Assembly (NCBI GenBank): GCA_036365515.1
Contig: CM070874.1
Coordinates: 249,525,430-249,589,429, forward strand
Length of the DNA stretch: 64,000 bases
Reading direction: 5' to 3'
Source: Torymus aiolomorphi
Taxonomy: Eukaryota; Arthropoda; Insecta; Hymenoptera; Torymidae
Of this stretch, positions 10,245 through 22,880 are shown piece by piece (within the stretch, counting starts at the first letter, position 1; every line of letters begins with the position of its first letter). The notes under the pieces are model-generated. The model was not told where the DNA came from and made no database searches. It saw only the letters and a program-made list of their open reading frames with translations. The translations under genes were made by a program, and so were the position numbers.

Positions 10245-11699
10245 TTACAGTGTGTTCCTTACCACAATTAATTTTGTTGAAGGATTATAGGTTGAACAGT
10301 AATGAAAATCATCAAAACAATGTTTTAAGTGACTTCCGACACCATTAACATTTTATAATAGCAGTATTTTTACATCCTGGTACCTCACAATAAACTTGGG
10401 ATCCACCAATGCTAAAGTCTACAGGATTTACAAATTCATTTGGTTTATTATCGATGTAGCCGCTTTTATACCAAGAGTATTTAAACAGATTTACGTATCG
10501 AGGAAAAGATAACTAATTGTGCACCAGAGATTGTAATTTAATTACATTATTTCGTACGTGCAAACTTATATCTTTATCCAACAAAATTACACTATCGGAA
10601 AAGTGTCTTACAAAATTTTTCCATATACGAAGGCCAAACACATCCAGTGGTTGTATTTTTCCACAAGCTACAATTTTACGAATACAAGTACATTTTATTT
10701 AACTTCATTCACCTGATGTCGTTTTGCCAGATTTAGACGCCATCAAATATACGTTATCTGGCCGAAATAAATGTTGTTGAATTGTTGGTCTGAATTCATC
10801 TTTAGTCTCTTTTAAGACTATAAATAATTATAAATTGTCGATGAAACAGATTGCACAACATATTCGACAGTCTTTGTTCCTTCTTCTGCTAATGTACGCC
10901 CAGAATATAATTCTAATTGAAATCCACTTTGATCAGCGTTGTAGGTATTTTCAGTTCCAAATTCTGAAATCAGTTGATTGATGTCTGCTGAAAATTTAAT
11001 AGCTTCTTGATTTATAGTTTCCTTGCCTTCAACAGTTTTTTTTTTGTATAAATTTGTTAATTTTTCTACTAACAATTCTGTGAGCTTTCTTAAATTTTTG
11101 CAGCCACTTGTTAGATGCTCTAAATCTAACATCACTAAATTCCAAATTTTTTTTAGCTTCTAAAGCCCAGCTACGCATATCAATATCGTAAATCATATAA
11201 CCAGCTTCCATAGATACTTTGAGATTTCTTAAAACAAATTCAGAAATCTGATATAATTTTTCTTTGTAAATTCCACCTTTGTTGATTTGGCTCGCCCATT
11301 GACGCAGTTGTCGTTCTGAATTAACTAATTTAAATCGATGTTTAACACTTTCTAAAGTACGATTTTTATTAGTTTTACTTGATCTCCAATATTCAACTGC
11401 TTTTTTTTGTAATCGAAGCTCAACTCTTCATCATCGTATGAACAAACATTCTAATCTTTTTTTCTGTGAAAACTGTGTCATCTCCAATTGCTTGTACTTC
11501 ATAATTTTTAAATTGCTATTAAAAATGTAATGTTTCTTCTTCTATTGCTTCAATCGCATTAACATCATTCATACTATTGTAATTTTTTCAAATTTTTAGC
11601 TAGATCCATTACAATTTTATTAACAGGGCTTTCTGGTATCTAAAGCCCCGAGAATGTTGCCAATAATAAATTTATGACGTTGATAGGATTCACCTTCAT
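10245..11699 (-). pseudogene. pogo-like transposase, copy 1 (broken)
   Basis: Read on the minus strand from an ATG near 11699 this is the same family as the gene at 42030-44230. Recognisable in order are an N-terminus like that of copy 2 (MKVNPINVINLLLATF), a CENP-B-type helix-turn-helix region (about 11410-11230, with the pattern RQLRQWASQINKGG), a second DNA-binding segment (WLQKFKKAHRIVSRKINKF), the first catalytic aspartate in NADQSG (about 10930), and a C-terminal cysteine-rich finger (about 10390-10280). Several frameshifts and stops interrupt it, and the part that should hold the second catalytic aspartate is deleted near 10700. It is therefore inactive. Flanking terminal inverted repeats were not found. 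Confidence 0.8.
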
Positions 11700-12548
11700 T
11701 TTTTCAATTATTTAATTTTTATAAAATAATAAATTTTATTGTGGGATAATCTAATTATCTTAACAAATCGTGGGCTCTCGATAACATGTACCTCACAGCA
11801 GAATTGACAAAAATATACTGACTAAGTGATTTGTTTTTATGCAGTCGCGGAGTCCAGACTCACTCGCGTTATTTTTGCACGGATGTTTTTCTTCGCCAAA
11901 TTCGCTATTTTCATCCATGATTCCAAGATGGGCTTACAAATAATCGCTTATTCATAAATATATAAATAGAAATAAGTAAAATATTTACTTAAGAATAAGT
12001 ATTAATAAAGAAGCAGAAATGAAATATAATATGACATGCCTAAATACGCAAATATGAATATCCTAAAATTATAAGCAAATTATAATTATCAAGCAGTGAT
12101 TCTAAAAAGATTAAAATATACCATAAAAATAATTTTAATCTAAGTTCAGCTTTTAAAATCCAGCGATTCTGCATACAAATATTTGTGCAGTTAAAATTAA
12201 AATATGCTCATTTAATTATTTATTCCTCTATTTATCTAATGTTGTTATATTTAGAACGCTACAATAACAAAATTGTCAAATTCATTGTCAGTGATTTTTA
12301 TTCCCTATGTCATGTCGCGTGTCGCTAATTCAGAATTCTATTTTAATTATAAAATAAAGATAACAAAAAGAGCTAACGCGTGAAAAATGTGACAGTCTCG
12401 TTCAGCGCCGAGCGGTTTGCACTGACGAGATTTGATTAGCGTGGCGAGTAGGCGTCAAGAGGGTGGTTTATTCTCGAACGACTCGAGAGTCGTTTTAGCG
12501 AAAATGTTAGAATAAATAAAAAGCTTACCTTTTGGTTGGTTTATGAAA
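11700..12548. other. AT-rich DNA, no gene recognised
   Basis: No reading frame or repeat is convincing here. A short inverted motif cgactcgagagtcg occurs near 12478-12492. Confidence 0.3.
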
Positions 12549-13629
12549 TTCGCTGGAACGTCTTTCCTGTTACTTCCTTCCATCTGTCTGGTTTTATAAG
12601 TATATATATTTTATGGTTTGGCAAAATAGGATGTTGGAATCACAGGACTCGAAAGAATACTATTAGATGTGATAGCTAACGATTCTTTTATTTAAACACT
12701 TAAAGTTAATATAATCGCGAGATTTTAAGTCGGAGGCTACTAAAGGTACTGCACTTGAGCAGAGCAAAAACTAGACTGACGGTCCCTTGACGTGAGGGAG
12801 TCAGGTACAAAATATGTATATGAACCCGAGGTGCAGCGGGCACCTTTACAATTGAAATTATGATTCAAAACGGAGAACGGAGCTGCACTTGAGTTGACTA
12901 GTCACGTCACGTTTAGTCTACTCGTAGCAAGCGTCCTTTATTTAAGATAATTTATAGTATTATTTACCTAGCGGGAGTCACGTATCGCGGACTGTTCCGT
13001 CGGTAGACCTTTAACGAGGGGTCTCGGGCCTGAGCTGAGTCGCGTATCGCGGACTATCTTGGACTGTAGAGCGGTGAGGAGAATTTTGTAAGCCCTTTTA
13101 TACTAAATATTACAAAATAGAGAACACCTGTGTTTACCCTTCAATAGAGTCATACGCATCACGCGACAGCGCGTGGTGGGAAAAACCCGAAAAATATACT
13201 TTAAAAATACGTCTCTAGTAAATAGTATGCACAACTGTGTAAATAATATCGGTAAAAAGCAATTAATCGAGCCATCATTCGGTGATCGGATAATGTCTCG
13301 ATTGCGAACAATATTTGATTAAGCGCGAGTATTTCTAGAAGAATTCAAAAGAATAAGACTCGTGTGTTTACCCTGTGATAGAGCTATACGCATCGCGCGA
13401 CAGCGCGTGCCAAAAAAATGGATTTTGAACGGCTCCATCAGACAGTATACACAACTGTGTAAACAATCAATTAATTAAAACTAGTAGATTGAAGCATCAT
13501 CTGACGATCGGATGATGTCGTAATTGCGAGTAACATTTAAATATACTTTTATTTAAGAATTCTCGAAATCAAAAAGAATATGACCAAAAGAGAAAAAAAA
13601 TAAGGGAAAAATTTTAATTTGACGTCACA
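12549..13629 (-). repeat. 1.08-kb LTR-like repeat, copy 1 (3' LTR position)
   Basis: This segment is nearly identical to 31675-32753, in the same orientation, with a few per cent differences. Read on the minus strand it starts tgtgacgtc directly after a purine run (aagcagagagg, 13630-13640) that would serve as polypurine tract, and it ends ttccagcgaa. An aataaa motif (aaataaaagaatcg) sits about 130 bp before that end, as expected for R/U5. The U3-like part carries a diverged tandem duplication of about 240 bp (around 13130-13370 and 13360-13600). A terminal CA and a target duplication could not be established. Confidence 0.6.
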
Positions 13630-13724
13630 CCTCTCTGCTTAGAAAGGTTCATCGTCCTCGATGGATTTAAGGTTGTATTTTGATGGATTTCGAGAAGTCT
13701 TTCACAATATTAATGTATTTATAA

Positions 13725-14558
13725 CTAAACTAGCTTATCTCTAAAGGGGTCACGTGTATTATAGGTACGGATATAATAGTAAAGTGGGAAACGAGATATA
13801 CAATGGTTACGTGTAGCGGCGGTTATGGTGTTTGCGTCTGGCTGATTGGTGAGAAGTATAGAGTTGGTTAGTCGGACCATGTCTTCGGCGTCGAAGAAGT
13901 GGCTCAACCCTAGGTAGATGCTGATCGGCAGAAGTACTTTCATAGGGTCGACGTGGAAGATGAGATGTTCCTTTGGAAGCTCATAATAGCATTGATAGTA
14001 ATAGCTGCACGGAGTTGCTCCGTAATTTAACATCATAAGGTGAGGTCTTTGATGACGACAGTCCACTAGGGCTGGTAAGCGTCTAACGAATTCCAGGACT
14101 CTTTGTTTTCTGGATAGAGCATCTGCAATGGTTACAACAGAATAATTACGAAAGACTAGAAATGTTGAAGATAGTGTCTACAGGAGGATAGAGGACATAA
14201 GTCCTCTAATTCCATATAAATGGAAGGGAGTGATTTGGGTAGGAAGGGGAGGAAATCGATAGTTCTTTTAGTGTTTAGCATTTTTCTTCTTCTTCTTTCT
14301 TATTTTCTTGTTCCCAATCATTTTCAGGATCAACTTTTCTGGGTTCATGAGAGAGTAGTGCTCGCTTAGGGCATTCATCTTGTTTGGTTCTAGGGTGTCA
14401 AATAATTGGTTATCCCCGTCTGGTGTTACGGACTTTAATCCTATCCCAGTACGTAAAATAACGTTGGGGAGGTTGAGTCCAAGGTTTATGACAGTTGTCA
14501 CATATAGCTGTTGATCCGAAATTGGTGGGCCAACGAGGATGACATGGTACCCTAGCAT
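13725..14558 (-). CDS. Unrecognised broken ORF(s) between env3 and LTR
   Basis: Two open frames on the minus strand (14558-14268, 96 codons, with a lysine-rich end; and 14066-13725, 113 codons) lie between the third env-like sequence and the LTR-like repeat. The second can be read upstream to about 14130 without a stop. It contains a Tyr-rich run (CSYYYQCYYEL) and a region rich in Leu and Pro. I do not recognise either. Their position suggests an accessory gene of the same retroelement, or a displaced piece of another one. Confidence 0.35.
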
Positions 14559-14844
14559 ACATGAATCCTAGTTATCTGAGGAAAATAGGTTGATCGTCGG
14601 TTAGATTGGGGTTCATCTCGAAGAAGATTTGAAGGAAGAATTTGCTTTCGATATTCTTTTACTGGATATTTTGGGTATCGGGGTTAAATCTTATGGAACT
14701 TAGTGCAGGGGGTGTGGAAGTAAAGGGCTAATTCTGAGAGAATTGAAAGGTTGTAGGAAGGGGGCAGGAAACTTTTTCGGGAGGAAGTGGATGTGATTAA
14801 GTTGGTTCGTCCGATATCATCCGTAGAGTAGTCTGCAATTTTTC

Positions 14845-16340
14845 TGGTTCAGTATTTGAATCTGTCTGTGTGTGTTGAGTATTATTGGGAACTTCAACAC
14901 TGTCCATGGCTGGATACGTTACGGAGTCGTGAAACAGGGTCATTTGGCGTTTGTAAAAAAAGGGTGATCATAGCTAAGTATCAGACTAATTATTATAGAT
15001 AGTGGCCATATGCAGTACAATATCATGATGAGATTGGTAAGATAGTCAAGTTGGGGTGAGTGTCTTCGATGTTCCTTCGCACTTTCATTGGTATGTGTAT
15101 TATCTGCACCAAATTAATAAGGGCAGACAGGTAATATATATATCCCATTCTTCTGTTGTTGTTTCTTGCTTTTAATATTGCATAACCATTGGAAGTTTTG
15201 CAGTTCCTAGCTAACTTCAGCATACCAATCCTTACGATTTTAATACTTACAAAAAGAATTGGGGTGGCAGTTGATCAATAAGTCGTCTGACGTAGATGTT
15301 GAATATGTCCATTCTTCACTTTCTTGAAGGTAGGTCCATTCAGTTGTATTGTAAGGTTTATTTTTGATGTTGCAGAATGTTAGATTAAATCGGTTGAATC
15401 CATAAGAGGCTGAATATCACAGGAGATTGATATGAGAATTGCTGGTGGCAAGCAATACCTTTTTCCAGGGCCTTTCATGCAGTCTTGAAGGTCTTCGTGT
15501 GAAAGAGAGGTTGGACGACAAGTATATATTCTTTAGCTGGATTGATGAATGCTGAGGTTAGATTTCCTTGTGATACTGAGATTTCAGATTGTGTACATTC
15601 TATACAAATGGTTGTAGTTAATTGAGTTCAGAGGAAAATTCAATTTGATGGTAATTTTCGTATCCTTTCTGTCTGTAGTGGTGGAGATGAGCAGCCTGAT
15701 TTTTTTCAATTGTTGATTCTATATTCGGGATTTTGGTGTCAATATATTGATAGTTAAGATGGTTGATAGCGTTTTCTAGCTTTCTGGCATCGAGAAGGTA
15801 AAGACTGGTGTATCCTTCGAGGGCACTTTGGATTATCTATTTGGTATTCTCGTAGGCGTGTGTATGGGTCTTTATGAGTTCTTCAATCTATATGGTCGAG
15901 GTTTGAATGGCCTTAAATCGTTTTTTCCTGGTACGTGGGCTTCATATGTGGCGGCTTCGAATTGAGTTGAGACTTCCTTATGTACATTTTGCAGCTAGTT
16001 TTCTCTGTTATAGGTTGCTAGAAAATCCACAGAAGATACTAAGATGGCTTGGTTCATCTCAATGTTAGTAGATTCTCTTAATAAGTAATCTACAGATTTG
16101 AATTGTTTTCCGATTTTGTCTAATTTTCGGAATAAGAGTTTGGATCTCGCTAACTGTACCTCACAGTCTAATAGTGAGTCTGGACATTCCTTCTGTATTT
16201 CTGTTATCTCATTGTAGTAGGATGTGCGTGGTTGAATCTTGTTAAGGTCGATGGTGACTGTAGTTTTTCAATGATCAATCTTGGTGCATACTGGAGTTAT
16301 GTGTTCGAAGTAGATTCCTGAAGGATATCCGTCGAATTCC
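14845..16340 (-). pseudogene. env: Errantivirus-type env, third copy (heavily decayed)
   Basis: On the minus strand from about 16340 the frame opens with GYPSGIYFEHITPVCTKID and a YYNEITEIQKEC pattern, the layout of the surface-subunit N-terminus of insect gypsy/errantivirus Env proteins. The frame then breaks repeatedly (stops near 15990, 15900 and 15840). Later segments keep cysteine-containing patches near 15540-15470, a hydrophobic stretch around 15000-15060 suited to a membrane anchor, and a short hydrophilic tail ending at a stop near 14845. No protein could be made. It is the most decayed of the three consecutive minus-strand env sequences. Confidence 0.55.
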
Positions 16341-16743
16341 TTGAGGGTGTAAGAGGGGTAGAGGATGCTACGTATTCTTCATCGCTAATACTACTGCTAC
16401 TACTATAATTTCTACTGAAACACATCTATGAGGAAAAGTATTACATACATAGAAGTTTACTAAATACTACACGCATACACACAGTCTACAATACTATTTT
16501 ACGACGAGTGTTTCACATACATATTACAGGTACAATATAAAGTAAAGGTACAAATGTAAATGAAAGTGAATGACATTCATTGACATTTGTTAAGATTTAC
16601 ATTGATACATACATATCTCTTTTTATTTTTTTTTTAATTTTTTTTTTTCTTTTAGTAAGTTAGTTCGGTAGTTAATTAATTATTAGTATTTATTAGTTAT
16701 TAAGGACCATCACCTAAGCGTTAATTATTTTCCCATTAGTAGT

Positions 16744-18089
16744 TTATGAAGATTCATTAATATTATTGGTTTTTGGTTTAGAGTCGGTAGATGTACATGA
16801 TTGTAAAAGTTCATCGAATGAGGGTAAAGGTTTTAGTTCGGGGAGGCGAAGAGTGGTAGATGGGCTGAATTGATACTTGTGGGATGAATCAAAAGACACA
16901 ATTTTAGGCCTTAATTCAGTTTGCGTGGCGATGATAGCGGTTTTGGTAGGTGAAGTGTTACTTTTGTCCAATGTATCTAGTACTGTGTATGTATGGAGCG
17001 AGTCGGACGACATAGCTGAGTGTATGGTGTATTTGATATGAATGGCGAAGACAATATATGAGATAACGAGTAGTAGGAGAATGACAATGAGTGTGTAAAG
17101 TACGATTCGAATGATTGTGATGTTGCTTTGTGTGGTCTCCAATTGTGTTGTGGTTGGCACTCTTAGTTGTATATTAGATTTGAAGTGGGCTCCGATAGTC
17201 TTAGATTTCGTATGATATGGTAATATCATGTCTGAAGTAATGATCTCACAGTTTGGGTCCGTTTGGAGGATTCCAAATTCGTGGAGCGATAGTTTTGATG
17301 GTGGTTGTTGGTTGCATCTTACTTCGGTCTTTTCGATATGTGGCGCAGAGAATAGCCATTCGTTGGTTACTTGAAGGTGTGACCACTGTGTCTGCGTTTG
17401 TATTTTGTCCCGGATGTTACAGAGATCACAATTGATTATTGTTGGGTTTTGTAATATTTGAGACTCACATGTGGCTGTGGTATGGAGTGGTATCGTTTGG
17501 TTGCAGTAAATAGTTTGGTCTTGTTGAAAACACTTTTCTATTGTCTTCAGTAAGATATGTTGGGTTTCGTTACGTTTTTGGGCTATGAAATGGTTTATAG
17601 TCTCAATGGATGCTGATACTTTATTTCCTTGAGATGCAATGAGTTCCATTGGTTGTGTACACTGGAGCTAGGTGTGTCGATTGCGTATTTTCGTAGTTCT
17701 TGAATAATCTTCAATTTTTCGCTCAATCCATTATCAATATTATAAGCTTCTCTATTGTGTTGATGGGGCGGAATAGGTTCCGTAAGGTTGAAGATTTGTT
17801 GTAGTATTCTGATGACTGATGTATATTTTCTTTTAAGTATGGTCGTCTTGGTTTCGCATTGTATATCATCTGCACAAGTACGAGCTATACGTAAGATATG
17901 ATCGTATGTGATGTGTGTGTCTATAATGATGTCCTGAAGGTTGATTTCGGTGATAACGGTGTAGCGATTTGTTTGTAATGACAAGTTACCTATGTATTCG
18001 AAGTATAGGTCGGAGTTTTTGGGTATTAACGTGGTTTGTGGCTGAGCCATAACAGCTGTTCCGTGAAACAGGAAGAGTAGAACGATCAT
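16744..18089 (-). pseudogene. env: Errantivirus-type env, second copy (one frameshift)
   Basis: Two overlapping frames (18089-17595 and 17649-16744) together make one env-like reading of about 450 codons. The first starts with a signal peptide (MIVLLFLFHGTAVMAQ) and holds the receptor-binding-type N-terminal part; the second holds cysteine-rich extracellular sequence, a WLFS motif shared with the env at 19568-20251, one strong transmembrane segment (about 17120-17050) and a cytoplasmic tail of about 110 residues. A one-base shift near 17645 separates them. I see no furin-type site and fusion peptide of normal length, so this copy is shorter than typical Env or lacks its middle. The role in the family is membrane fusion of the virus-like particle; here it is inactive as it stands. 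Confidence 0.6.
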
Positions 18090-18200
18090 GTCTTCCGGTT
18101 GGCAAAAAGAATGAGAATTGCCTAAGTATTATTACCGTGATTTATATGTACTTAGGTATTACTTATAATTCATAAATCTTTAAAGTATTTATGTACCACA

Positions 18201-18230
18201 CTCTAATTTTTTTTTTTTTTTTTTTTTTTT
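18201..18230. repeat. Poly(T) tract behind env1
   Basis: A run of about 23 T (poly(A) on the coding strand) closes the env1 tail. It may mark the polypurine tract region of the element. Confidence 0.4.
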
Positions 18231-18635
18231 ATCGCTTTCTTCTGAGTGAGCTGGAGCTTGTTCGATTCCGTCAATGTGTCTTAGACCGGAGACGGTGCAA
18301 AGTGCATCAGGTGGATGTTCGGTTACGTTTATTGGTCGCAAGGCGTCAAATTGATAACTATTGGAACGAGTTGCAAGCTTTGGTTCCTCTTTCTTTGTCC
18401 ATAGTATGCATTTGAAATGTTTTACACAGTTAACTATTATAAATACTATTATAATAGTTCCAATTATGTAGGATCCAATAGTACTGTAATGAAGGTGCGA
18501 TCGTAATGTTACTTCTGATTGGTCTACAAGGAATGCTTCGTACTGATCTTGTATTGAATCTAGAGTAAGACCAGTTTTGAAGTTTTCGGGGTTTGGTCTT
18601 CCTAGGATTCTAAGTATAATCAGGGTTTTGTTTAA

Positions 18636-19525
18636 GGGCGGGGCCTGCTTTAGGAGGCCTAAAAATCGGGTTTATTTAAGGATTTTTTTTTTAATAGAAA
18701 AAAATAAGTAAGTCTAGCGAGCTTTTTAGGATATATTACTATATATATTTCAAGATTACGAAAAAATTTTTTTATCAAAAAATATTGAAATGCAGCCGAT
18801 TTGCAACTGCACCTTGCAACTGCAGTCTCCAATCGGCGGAAAAGATGGAGCTCGCAATTTTCGTCTGAAACAAAAAAACCAAAGAAAATTTTAATTTTCA
18901 TATATTTTTCTTCGATGTGAACTAAGAAAAACCGAAAGACATTGTAAAATTAAAATATTTTTTCAACTTCGAAAAAAAAAGTGTTTTTTTTTTTTAAATC
19001 ATTTCAATTTGCCAAAAAAGTTGTTGAAATTTTTTTTTAATGAACGTTTTTAGTTCAAATAGAAGAAAATACAATACTGAATTTAACAAGCTTTCGATCG
19101 TTTTGATTGGTCGTCTCTAGTTTTCTTTCAATCACGCGCGCCAGTTTAGAAAAATCGTAAGAACGAAAACTCGAGAAAACGCGCTTCAAAGTTTACGCTT
19201 AGAAAAAATGTTAATTTTCATTTACTTACAGCAATAATACGCTAATAAGCTATTTCTGCTCCATAAAAAAACTCGACACGGCACTTGTGCGAATTCAAAA
19301 CATTGTGTCGAATGACCGTTGAACCTTTTCAGGTATACAGTTCGGAGCTATTAGACCGAGGGGAAGAGCTCGGCGCCTCCACCGCGTTTAGTGCTGTATC
19401 TTTGAAAATATTTCGAATTAGCCTACAAAACTTTACGTGCATATTCTTAGATATATTAGGAATAGATTTAAGCAATAAAAAAAAATCGATTTATTGAGCC
19501 TCCTAAAGCAGCCCCCCCCCCCCCC
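18636..19525. mobile_element. piggyBac-type (TTAA) non-autonomous element in env1
   Basis: Perfect TTAA direct repeats flank it (18632-18635 and 19526-19529). The ends are inverted repeats: gggcggggcctgctttaggaggc on the left and a C-rich gcctcctaaagcagcccccc on the right. TTAA duplications and G-rich ends starting GGG/CCC are typical of piggyBac-superfamily MITEs. The 890-bp interior has no transposase. Removing the element and one TTAA joins the two halves of env1 without loss of coding sequence, which fixes both borders. Confidence 0.88.
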
Positions 19526-21097
19526 TTAAACTCTGATATTTTATAAAGAATTGTTTGTCTATGCTTGTTACATTAAGTTTAATTTGTGGTATATATATAT
19601 GAATTCGCTAGAATAGCCTATTGTTTTCATTCCGACCATTGTTATGTGTTCGTGACTGGCGAAACATCTTCGTTTCAATTGTACGATACCTATTTCGGAG
19701 ATTGTTGTTAGTAAGTTGTGTTGTTCTCCAGGACACAAAACTTGTAAGGTGCTTAGATCGTGTACTGAGAATAACCATCCATCTAAGGAGTCCAGATAGA
19801 TCCAGTAAGGTTTAAAATTTGGTAATAGTTTTACTTTACATTTTTTTATGTTATGTTCACTTGGTTGATTTAATAGGAGATACTCGCAGGCTGTACTATC
19901 GTCGGCTTCATGAATGGGTTGGTTGTGTGTGCAAATTCTGTAGTGGAAGGTGTGTTTGCACTGGTTCAAATTATTTTGTGTGAGGAAACTGTACGAGCGT
20001 TTATCGTGGCTAAGAGATATGTATGGTGCTTGAGGTTGTATATAAGCTGATATTAGATGGTCTTGGTGTTCTTGAGGTATAGGTACTGGATGCATTCGGT
20101 AGACTTCTGTTGCAAATTTATTTAGCGGTGGGATACGAATTTCGGCTAACAAATTGTTGTCCCTGTATCCTAGTTTAACTGAGGCAACTGCTGACAATTT
20201 GTAGGTCCTTGCATGCATTATGGGTATGGGAAATTCGTATCCAGGGTGCATGTCAGTAATTTGACGTATTATGTTCTATAAGCTGGTAGTTGATAATAAT
20301 GATGGGTGGAGGTGACCGAGACGAGCGGAATGAATTGCTTGTGTTAAGGTTTGAAATGTATCCTTATACAAATGTAGAGCAGTCTCAATGGCATTTGTTG
20401 TTTCTGTAAAACGTTATTTCGAAATAGTACCATTTATCGCGTATATCCGTTCATCTCTACTATTTTTCGTTCATATGTCTCCAGGCTCTGGTTAATGGAT
20501 ATTTTCATTTCAGCTAATTCTTTGTTTATCGAGGCGAGTTGATGTTGGACTATATGAATCTCTTCTTTTGCAAGTTTGGCAAGGTTTGTTTCTCCCTTGA
20601 ATAATTCTTCTATTTTTTTGTTGTAATATTCCCCATCATTTTCATTGAGTGTTCCAAAAAGTGTTCGGCTTATGCTTCCTATAAATCCGAATGGGGCGCT
20701 CGTTTTGATTGTTGAAGCTTTAGGGGTAGGGTAGGAATCGTTTCCGATTCTTCTACTTCCTTCATAGAATCAATAAGGTTGTTATACAGTTTTTTAGTGG
20801 TTTTGTTTATTTCTTCAATAAAGTATATTCTTTTTACTAGTGAATCACATAGGACGGGGTAGTTTTGGCTTCGTACACAAGAATCACGTAATTTTTGTAA
20901 GGTCCTGGTAAAATGAAGGGCATTGTAATGCAGGGGTTTTATATTTATAAATATAATTATCTTCCAGTCTGTTTCGGTATAATGCATGTCTTGTAGTCTT
21001 TCGTAATATATTCCTGGGTTGGGGTTTAATGATTGTACTTGATGTGTTTGTTCACAGTTAATTGGCACTACTATTACCATCAGAAGAGTAAGGATCA

Positions 21098-22880
21098 TCT
21101 GAAACAGATCGACGATATCTGGTTTTACTTTATCCATATGTTTGAGTATACGCTTGTTAGTATCTGTTTCTAGAACGAGGTTATGTTTTTCTAACATTTC
21201 TATTATTTTGTAAGGTCCTATGTAGGTTGTATCTAGTTTATTTTTCCGGGGTTCTTTGAGTACATATACTAGGTCGCCGGGGGAGTACGAACGGGTTTTG
21301 ACCTTGTCATAGTATCGCTTGGGCCTATGTTTTAATTTTATTAAGTTATTAGTAGCGATTCGTTTCGTATCCCCAATTCGGGTGATAAGTTCTTGCATGT
21401 AGTTTGTATATGCCTCTAGTTTGCCTGTTGGTAGTGAGGTAGGTACTCTTGCGGGTTTTCCAAAGATTAGTTCAAATGTTGTGAAATTTGTAGATTCGTG
21501 TACACTTATGTTGTATGAGAAGGTGGCGAATGGTAAAATCTTCGTATTTTTCAATGTATTGGCGAATATATTCTGTTAGTACTAAATGGTTTCTTTCCAA
21601 AGCACGACTAGATTGTGGGTGGTAGCCGGAAGTGTTGACTTGCTTTATTTTAAATAATCTTGGTAATTGTTGCATGACTTTGCCAATTAGTGCGAGTGCT
21701 TTATCGGAGAGTATTTTTTGTGGTGATCCATAAATGGTTATGACGTCAGCTATTGTTTCAGCTTGAGTGTTGGGTATGGCGATGGCTATACAATATTTCG
21801 TTAAATTATCCTGTATGGTGAGGATGTGTTTGCTGCCATCAGGTGTGATAGGTAGAGTTCCTACGGCGTCTATGAAGATTTTTGCGAATGGTATCAGTGA
21901 TGATCATTGGTTCTCGGTTTTTGATCCTTACTAGTTTTAATTCTTGACATTTGGTGCAATTGCGTAGGTATTCAGTGATGTCTTGCTTCATATCTTGCCA
22001 AAAGTATTTTTCTCTAATCCTTCTGTAAGTTTTAGTTATATCTCTGTGACCTCTGATGACGTTATCGTAGTTTTCTTCTATGATTTTATTTCTTATGTCG
22101 TCGGGGGGATGGTGGTTGTACCATAACAAATAGAGATATGTTATTCACAATCCTTCAGAGTTTCTTTTAATATGTTCGAGAAGGTTGAAAAGGGCATTTT
22201 GTCTGTGAAATTCTTTTGTTTTGATAATCGCAAAGTTTTTAGTTTATAACGTTTTATAACATCTCCTACGTTCTTAAGCACTGTATAGAGGTCTTGTTGT
22301 GAAAATTCTTCAAAGTGTTTCTTTAAAAGAATTGCACTAAGTATTTTATGTTTCCCGTTGGGAGTAATTGTTACTTCACTCGAGTCTGCTTTTGTTTGTT
22401 TAACATTGTTTATGTCAATTCGGCCAAAATCGAGCAATAATTTAGTCAGGGCTGATGAATCCACAATCTTGGGTACATAGATTTGTTGGATAAAATAATT
22501 TCAGAAGTATGATATCCAAGGGTTTTGTTTCTTGACATATTACTATGACTTCTTCAAATTCTTCAGAGGATTCTTCAGAGTCTTATTCAGTTTCTGATGT
22601 AGTCTCTAGAGTATAAGGGCGCTGTGCGCTATTGTTAACTTGTATAGGTGGTGACCAAGCTAATGGAAATCGCAAGTTTTAAATGTTTTTCCCAATACTA
22701 AAGTTCCGATTTCTGGATCATTTAGTAGTTCTCAGATGAGTTTGAACAATTGATTCTTTCGTTTCAATAGTCTCCTTTGAGTTTTGCAGATATGTATTTT
22801 ATTTATTCGGAGAAAGACTTCAATGTGATCCTCGATTCGTCATTCGTTTGTTAGAGGAAGTGTATATTTAAATGTCCTTA
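21098..22880 (-). pseudogene. pol: Errantivirus-type pol remnant: pre-integrase and integrase
   Basis: Read from about 22880 downward, this holds the spacer between RNase H and integrase (22880-22141, with frameshifts), the zinc-binding HHCC module (22129-21900, GHRDITKTYRRIREKYFW then CTKCQELK), the catalytic core in another frame (21880-21560: FIDAVG with the first aspartate, LSDKA around the second, ALERNH with the glutamate), and the C-terminal domain in 21554-21099 (YYDK, GDLVYVLKEPRK, YIGPYKI). Reverse transcriptase and RNase H proper are absent. The usual DQG-type motif after the second aspartate is changed to DKA. The integrase frame runs without a stop straight into the env signal peptide. 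Confidence 0.75.

Larger units (their letters stand above)
18190..21098 (-). pseudogene. env: Errantivirus-type env, first copy, split by a TTAA element
   Basis: The env starts in frame at the end of the integrase ORF: a signal peptide (MILTLLMVIVVPIN) at about 21098, then the surface subunit, a basic cleavage motif ending KRA near 20700, and directly behind it a fusion-peptide-like segment with GFIG and FGTLNE that is in another frame because of a short indel at about 20690. The fusion subunit continues through a coiled-coil-like region (about 20600-20450) and the long frame 20251-19568 with the WLFS motif. At 19529 the coding sequence is cut by the 890-bp TTAA element and resumes at 18632 with the membrane anchor (about 18480-18420) and tail. 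Frameshift plus insertion make it a pseudogene. Confidence 0.72.

Noticed and set aside
13725..14130. ADALSR-like motif near 14120 as the end of an RNase H domain
   Set aside because: No RNase H sequence precedes it and the sequence behind it does not resemble an integrase, so the motif is probably chance.
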